Of a stretch of 64,000 nt of DNA, positions 58,563 to 64,000 are shown piece after piece. A model generated the notes under the pieces. That model was given only the letters and a program-made list of their open reading frames with translations, did not search any database and had not been told where the DNA came from. The stretch's first letter is position 1; each line of letters starts with the position of its first letter. Source of the stretch: Lampris incognitus (Eukaryota > Chordata > Actinopteri > Lampriformes > Lampridae); the NCBI RefSeq assembly GCF_029633865.1, contig NC_079211.1, positions 7,780,415 through 7,844,414 of the forward strand. Reading direction: 5' to 3'. The position numbers and the translations under genes are program-made.

Positions 58563-59234
58563 ATGGAGATATTGTTCTACCAGGAAACGTCCTCTCTCTG
58601 ACATACTTTGGCCGAGCCTGCAGCCTCAGAGTGGACACCATAAGGGGAGAGGACGGACTCTCTCTCCAGCAACCCGCTCCTCCTCTAGGAGCATCTCCTG
58701 ACCCTGAGGAGTCTTCCTCGACAGTCTCTGTGCTGGGCTCCATGTCCGCAGACCTATCCCTGCAGCTGAGCCTGCTCACTGTGGAGGATGGTGATGAAGA
58801 CGGCGGATCAGAGGGCACGCCTGGAGAATCTGATCCAGCAGCCAGCACGCCTTTACGACCTGGTCACCCCCCTTCATCCCATCCTCTCTCTGTTCCTCCC
58901 ATAACTCCCACCTGCAAGTCCCATGATCCTCCCATAGAATCAGGGGAGAGGGTTGTCAATCTGGACAATACACTCAGCCCAGATAAGACAGAGGCGGTCC
59001 CTACAGCTCCTCCTGCTGGTGTAATAAGTACTGACACCTTCTACCGCATCTCCTGCCACACTAAAGTCAGTTTCAGCCACAAGCAGAGGAGACTAGAGGA
59101 GGAGACACAGAACAGCAGGGCCACGGGGTCAAAGGTGATGTACAGTATGATTGGCGGTCTCAACAGCCAATTAGACGTCATCAGAGAGACCATCGAGCTT
59201 CCACTCAAACATCCTGAGCTGTTTTCTAACTATG
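58563..59234 (+). CDS. afg2a: afg2a coding exon 5
   Basis: 672 nt. Starts GDIVLPGNVLSLTYFGRACS, the end of the N-domain. Then comes a Ser/Pro/acidic-rich variable linker, STDTFYRISCHTKVSFS, and the entry of AAA domain D1 (MIGGLNSQLDVIRETIELPL, KHPELFSNYG). The acceptor is preceded by a CT-rich run (58525-58560). Donor TATG|GTATGT. Confidence 0.95.
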
Positions 59235-59419
59235 GTATGTGGTGTAAACCTGCAAGATTATTGAAAAACAATGTTAGATTTTTTTTTTCTGAAGATTGCT
59301 GTTCATTTTCGAGCAAACTCAACTGTTAATAAATAGTTTCCTATTCATCTTCCTGAGATCACCTTTCCCTCAGACAAAGACACTGTAGCTTCTTAATTGT
59401 CAGATTAAAAAACGTTTCG

Positions 59420-59762
59420 ATGGGCGTCCGCGTGGCTTGGTGGTCTATTCCGTTGCCTACCAACACGGGGATCGCCAGTTCGAATCCCCGCAATTGGCCG
59501 TGTCTGCAGGTGGGAAGCCGGATGTGGGTATGTGTCCTGGTCACTGCACTAGCGCCACCTCTGGTCGGTCGGGGCGCCTGTTCGGGGGGGAAGGGGGAAC
59601 GGGGGAATAGCGTGAACCTCCCACGTGCTACGTCCCCCTGGCAAAACTCCTCACTGTCAGGTGAAAAGACGCGACTGGCGACTCCACATGTATTGGAGGA
59701 GACGTGGTAGTCTGCAGCCCTCCCCGGATCGGCAGAGGGGGTGGAGCAGCGACCTGTAAAAA
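59420..59762 (+). mobile_element. SINE-A copy 14 with target-site duplication
   Basis: GTTTCGATG occurs before (about 59415) and after (about 59766). The copy lacks about 40 bp between head and body and part of the tail. Confidence 0.9.
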
Positions 59763-60263
<501 letters not shown>

Positions 60264-60482
60264 TAAGGTCGTATTTGTAAAGGAGTGATTTCAGCCCAAG
60301 TTCCCCAAATTTGTTTCGCTTAGTATGATTTATACCTAGAGAGAGAGTAGGGGCTTATTATAGAAGAGGTTATGTTTCTCAGAACAGTGCTGACCCCCCC
60401 CCCCCCACCCCAACTTCTCATCACATTCAGTGCTATGACCTATAAAAGTGTAAAGATTTATCTTTCTTTTATATCTTATCAG

Positions 60483-60539
60483 ATTCTATGGTGAGACAGA
60501 AGCACGGCTCAGACAGATATTTGCTGACGCATCTGAAAG
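60483..60539 (+). CDS. afg2a: afg2a coding exon 7
   Basis: 57 nt, acceptor CTTATCAG, donor AAAG|GTAAAC. Encodes FYGETEARLRQIFADASE, the conserved helix between Walker A and B. Confidence 0.96.
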
Positions 60540-60794
60540 GTAAACTTGGGCATTAATACATCTGGTTTTGTTTATGTGTAAGGGTGAGCGACACAGTCCA
60601 TACAATACATTTCTCAATTTATCATGTTATACGTGCTTTATTCTATGTGTTTTTAATTTGTTGGGTTTTTTTCTTGAGTTTCTTCTTTTTAATATTCATC
60701 AGATTTTGACGCTGGTGAAATCTCCCTATTTTTTTCCGAAAGGAAGCTGTTTGATTGAACATGAATGACTTAATATCCAAGTAAAAAGTCCTAT

Positions 60795-61238
60795 GGGGTG
60801 TCCGGGTAGCGTGGCAGTCTATTCCGTTGCCTACCAACACGGGGATCGGAGATTCGAATCCCCATGTTACCTCCGGCTTGGTTGAGCGACCCTACAGACG
60901 CAATTGGCCGTGTCTGCGGGTGGGAAGCTGCATGTGGGTATGTGTCCTGGTCGCTGCACTAGCACCTCCTCTGGTTGGTCAGGGTGCCTGTTCAGGGGGG
61001 AGGGGGAATAGCGTGATCCTCCCACGCGCTACGTCCCCCTGGCGAAACTCCTCACTGTCAGGTGAAAAGAAGCGGCTGGCGACTCCACGTGTATTGGAGG
61101 AGGCATGTGGTAGTCTGCAGCCCTCCCCGGGTCGGCAGAGGCGGTGGAGCAACAACCAGGACGGCTCGGAAGAGTGGGTTAATTGGCTGGATACAACTGG
61201 GGATAAAAAGGGGGGAAAAATCCCCCCCCCCCAAAAAA
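60795..61238 (+). mobile_element. SINE-A copy 15 with target-site duplication
   Basis: AAAAAGTCCT occurs before (about 60783) and after (about 61238). Near-full-length plus copy in afg2a intron 7. Followed by a (GT)n tract at about 61341-61392. Confidence 0.9.
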
Positions 61239-61340
61239 AAGTCCTCCTATTACAAATAATTTATAAACGTAACAAGAATATAATAGATGATATAAATGAT
61301 CATGATTTTTTAGTGTACAGTCTTCTTCATCATTAAATCT

Positions 61341-61389
<49 letters not shown>

Positions 61390-61453
61390 TTTGTTTGTGC
61401 GCGCGCACTATTGTTTATACAGCTTGAATGTTTACAGTGTTTCTGTGTAATGA

Positions 61454-61829
<376 letters not shown>

Positions 61830-63160
61830 CCCCCCGCCCCTCGGTTCAGGGATGGTCGTTCCCTCGTCACATAGATGGCCTCTTTGACTCCCCATTCAAA
61901 CCAGCGTTCCTCCCTATCAAGGATGGTCACATCCTCATCCTTGAAAGAGTGGCCACTGGTCTGTAGATGGTGTAGACTGTGGAGTCCTGGCCTGACGTGT
62001 TTGCTCTCCTGTGTTGGGTCGTCCTCTTCACCAGCATCTGTTTCCTTTCCCCGATGTACAAGTCACGGTAATCCTCCCGACACTTAGCAGCATACACTAT
62101 ATATTGCTCTGTTTGTGCCGGGGGACCCCGATCCTTGGGGTGGACCGATTTCTGGCGCAGTGTGTTTTGGGGTTTGAAAGCAACTGAGACGTGGTGTTTG
62201 GAAAATATGCGTCTCAACCGTTCCAAAACTCCCACCCCACACAGAATCACCACTGGTTTACGCTTAGGCAGCTGTTGTCCTTCTCCTCTCTTCGATCGGC
62301 TGGTGCACTGTTTGGGCGTCTTCCTGGCTTTGACAAATGTCCAGTTAGGATAACCACACTTAACCAGGGCCTGTTTAATGTGGGATTTCTCCCCTTCCCC
62401 GGCCGCTGTGTCAGTGGAGACGTTGTCAGCTCGGTGGTACAGCGTCCTGATGACTCCTAGTTTGTGTTCCAGTGGATGATGAGAGTCAAACCGTAAGTAC
62501 TGTCAGTATGTGTTGGTTTATGGTAAACATCAACAATCAAATGTCAACAAATGTGCCCCATCACCAACTGCAATTTCACAGTCAAAGAAGACTACCCTGT
62601 CATTTTTCACATCCTCCCTGCTGAACTTGATGTGGTTGTCCACAGAGTTAATGTGGTCGGTGAAATGTGCTACATCCTGAGATTTAATTTGAACCTAGGT
62701 GTCGTCCACAAATCTGAACCAATAGCAAGGTGGTGTCACTGGATAGGACATCAGAGCCTCTTTTCCACTTCCTCCATGTACAAGTTGGCAACTATAGGTG
62801 AAACTGGGGAACCCATAGCACACCCATGCTTCTTTCTGTAGTACTGCCCGCTGTATGTGAAGTACGTGGACAGAATACATAGCTTTAGGGGTGGTCTGTA
62901 TAAAATTACAAGATGTGGGGGGACGGGGGTGGGAGGGAAGGGCTGTATCACTGTTACCACTGTCACTGCCACAGGGTTTTGTTTGTTTTTGATTGTTCTG
63001 TACATTGATGTGTAGCATTGGAGAATATAGTATATGCCCAGCCATGTTCATTTTTGGTAAAAATTCAATAAAAATATTTTGAACAGAACGAAGAAAATTA
63101 CAAGATGACCCCACCCTTAGCAATAAGACCACCCTTTGCACTGACCAAGTGTGTCTGCTG
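61830..63160 (-). mobile_element. Penelope-like element, RT and GIY-YIG endonuclease, degenerate
   Basis: The minus strand encodes, in broken frames, GCAMGSPVSPIVANLYMEEV and FRFVDDT (RT), FDSHHPLEHKLGVIRTLYHR (about 62490-62430), then LRRIFSKHHVSVAFKPQNTL and DLYIGERKQMLVKRTTQHRR (GIY-YIG) and a final HSFKDED-type end near 61900. Stops and frameshifts show it is dead. Confidence 0.87.
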
Positions 63161-63169
63161 CTGAAGCTG

Positions 63170-63410
63170 TGTCTTCAGTCAGATGAGGATGTGCACATCC
63201 TTGATGGGGAGGAACGCTGGTTTGAACGGGGAGTCAGAGGTCATCTGTGTTAAGAGGGAATGACAATTCCTGAATCGGGGGGGCGCTAAGAGTTCATCTG
63301 TTGCCATGTTACAATGCTGTGATTGCAAACATTCCCCAGTCCTGTTTGACTAGTACACATGGCCATTGTAACTCTAGTTAAGGTCAGGACAATTTGCTTA
63401 TGTTACAATT
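63170..63410 (+). mobile_element. Penelope-like element 3' end, inverted relative to its neighbour
   Basis: In plus orientation it repeats the terminal coding and 3' sequence seen at 40500-40740 (GAGGATGTGCACATCCTTGA, GTACACATGGCCATTG). It faces the minus-strand element at 61830-63160. Confidence 0.8.
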
Positions 63411-64000
63411 TCATTTAGCAGAGGCTTTTATCCAAGGCGATGTACATTTGAGAGTTAATACAATACAAGCAAGGATCTAGTCAGGAGACAACAACGCAAG
63501 TAAGTGCCAAAAACTAGGTTCAAGTCCGACAGGACATAGGTGTCAACAGGCAATGCATAGGGTGCATAGAAGTGATTTTTTTTTTTTGTGCATTTTTATC
63601 AATACTATCAGGTATGGAGGTGTTTGTGAAAGAGCTGGGTCTTTAGCTTCTTCTTAAAGATGGAGACGGACTCAGCGGATCGAATGGAGTTTGGTAACTC
63701 GTCCCACGACCGAACACCTACAGAAGAGAAGAATCTGGCTAGTGACTTAGGACCCCGTTGTGGTGGAAGTGCTAGGCGCCTTTCATTGGCAGAGCGTAGT
63801 GAGTGGGACTGAGAGTAGACGTGAATGAGGGAGTTCAGGTAGGCAGGAGCCGGTTTAGTCGCTGTTTTATAAGCGAGCATCAAGATTTTGAATTTGATGC
63901 GGGCAGCAACTGGGAGCCAGTGGAGGGATATGAACAGCAGAGTGACGTGCTGTTTTGGGTTGGTTGAAGACCGGACGCACCGCCATTTTCTGGATCATTT
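63411..64000 (-). mobile_element. LINE fragment (L2-like), cut by window edge
   Basis: Minus strand 63883-63608 encodes MLAYKTATKPAPAYLNSLIH, SLRSANERRLALPPQRG and IFKKKLKTQLF, the C-terminal end of an L2-type RT. 63411-63600 contains GCTTTTATCCAAGGCGATGT, common in the 3' parts of fish retroelements. It continues past 64000. Confidence 0.75.

Noticed and set aside
62473-62492. A 20-nt exon-like segment between CAG and GTAAGT as afg2a exon 9
   Set aside because: It does not encode the expected continuation of the AAA domain, and on the minus strand it is part of the Penelope RT motif FDSHHPLEHKLGVIRTL.

Overview
The window is nuclear DNA of a bony fish, almost certainly a teleost. Spliced vertebrate genes with GT-AG introns are embedded in teleost-type repeats: tRNA-derived SINEs, Tc1 and hAT transposons, L2/RTE-like LINEs and Penelope-like elements. 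I could not identify the species.

Three host genes are present, in the order and orientation known from human 4q27-q28 (FGF2 > / < NUDT6 / AFG2A, formerly SPATA5, >). (1) The last coding exon of fgf2 (+) is at 13644-13827; everything upstream is probably its intron 2. (2) nudt6 (-) is complete, with five coding exons between 45179 and 15359. The exons join in phase into 945 nt (314 codons plus stop), and the Nudix box is rebuilt across the exon 4/5 junction. (3) afg2a (+) starts at 45569. Eight coding exons (1476 nt, 492 codons) are seen up to 61603 and include Walker A and Walker B of the first AAA+ domain; the gene runs off the right edge. fgf2 and nudt6 are tail to tail. nudt6 and afg2a are head to head across 389 bp of GC-rich sequence that looks like a bidirectional promoter.

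Nearly everything else is transposon sequence, which stretches nudt6 to about 30 kb. I count 15 copies of one tRNA-derived SINE (SINE-A) and 7 near-complete plus 2 partial copies of a second (SINE-B). There is one copy of a third (SINE-C), two Tc1 families, two decayed hAT transposase elements, three non-autonomous hAT elements, LINEs of at least three types and several Penelope pieces. Many show target-site duplications and nesting, so relative ages can be read.

Layout: 0-13.6 kb, fgf2 intron with a 1.3-kb 17-bp minisatellite and a hAT element holding a palindromic Tc1; 13.6-15.4 kb, fgf2 end and nudt6 end; 15.4-45.2 kb, nudt6 with repeat-filled introns; 45.2-45.6 kb, shared promoter; 45.6-64 kb, afg2a 5' half with repeat-filled introns.

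I found no previously undescribed multi-gene system. The most unusual structures are a Tc1 element made of two 535-bp inverted arms, a minisatellite open in all six frames with a 476-bp higher-order period, a 27-bp perfect hairpin, and two hAT copies carrying a private 41-bp satellite. All alignments were made by eye; copy numbers and repeat edges are approximate unless target-site duplications are given.
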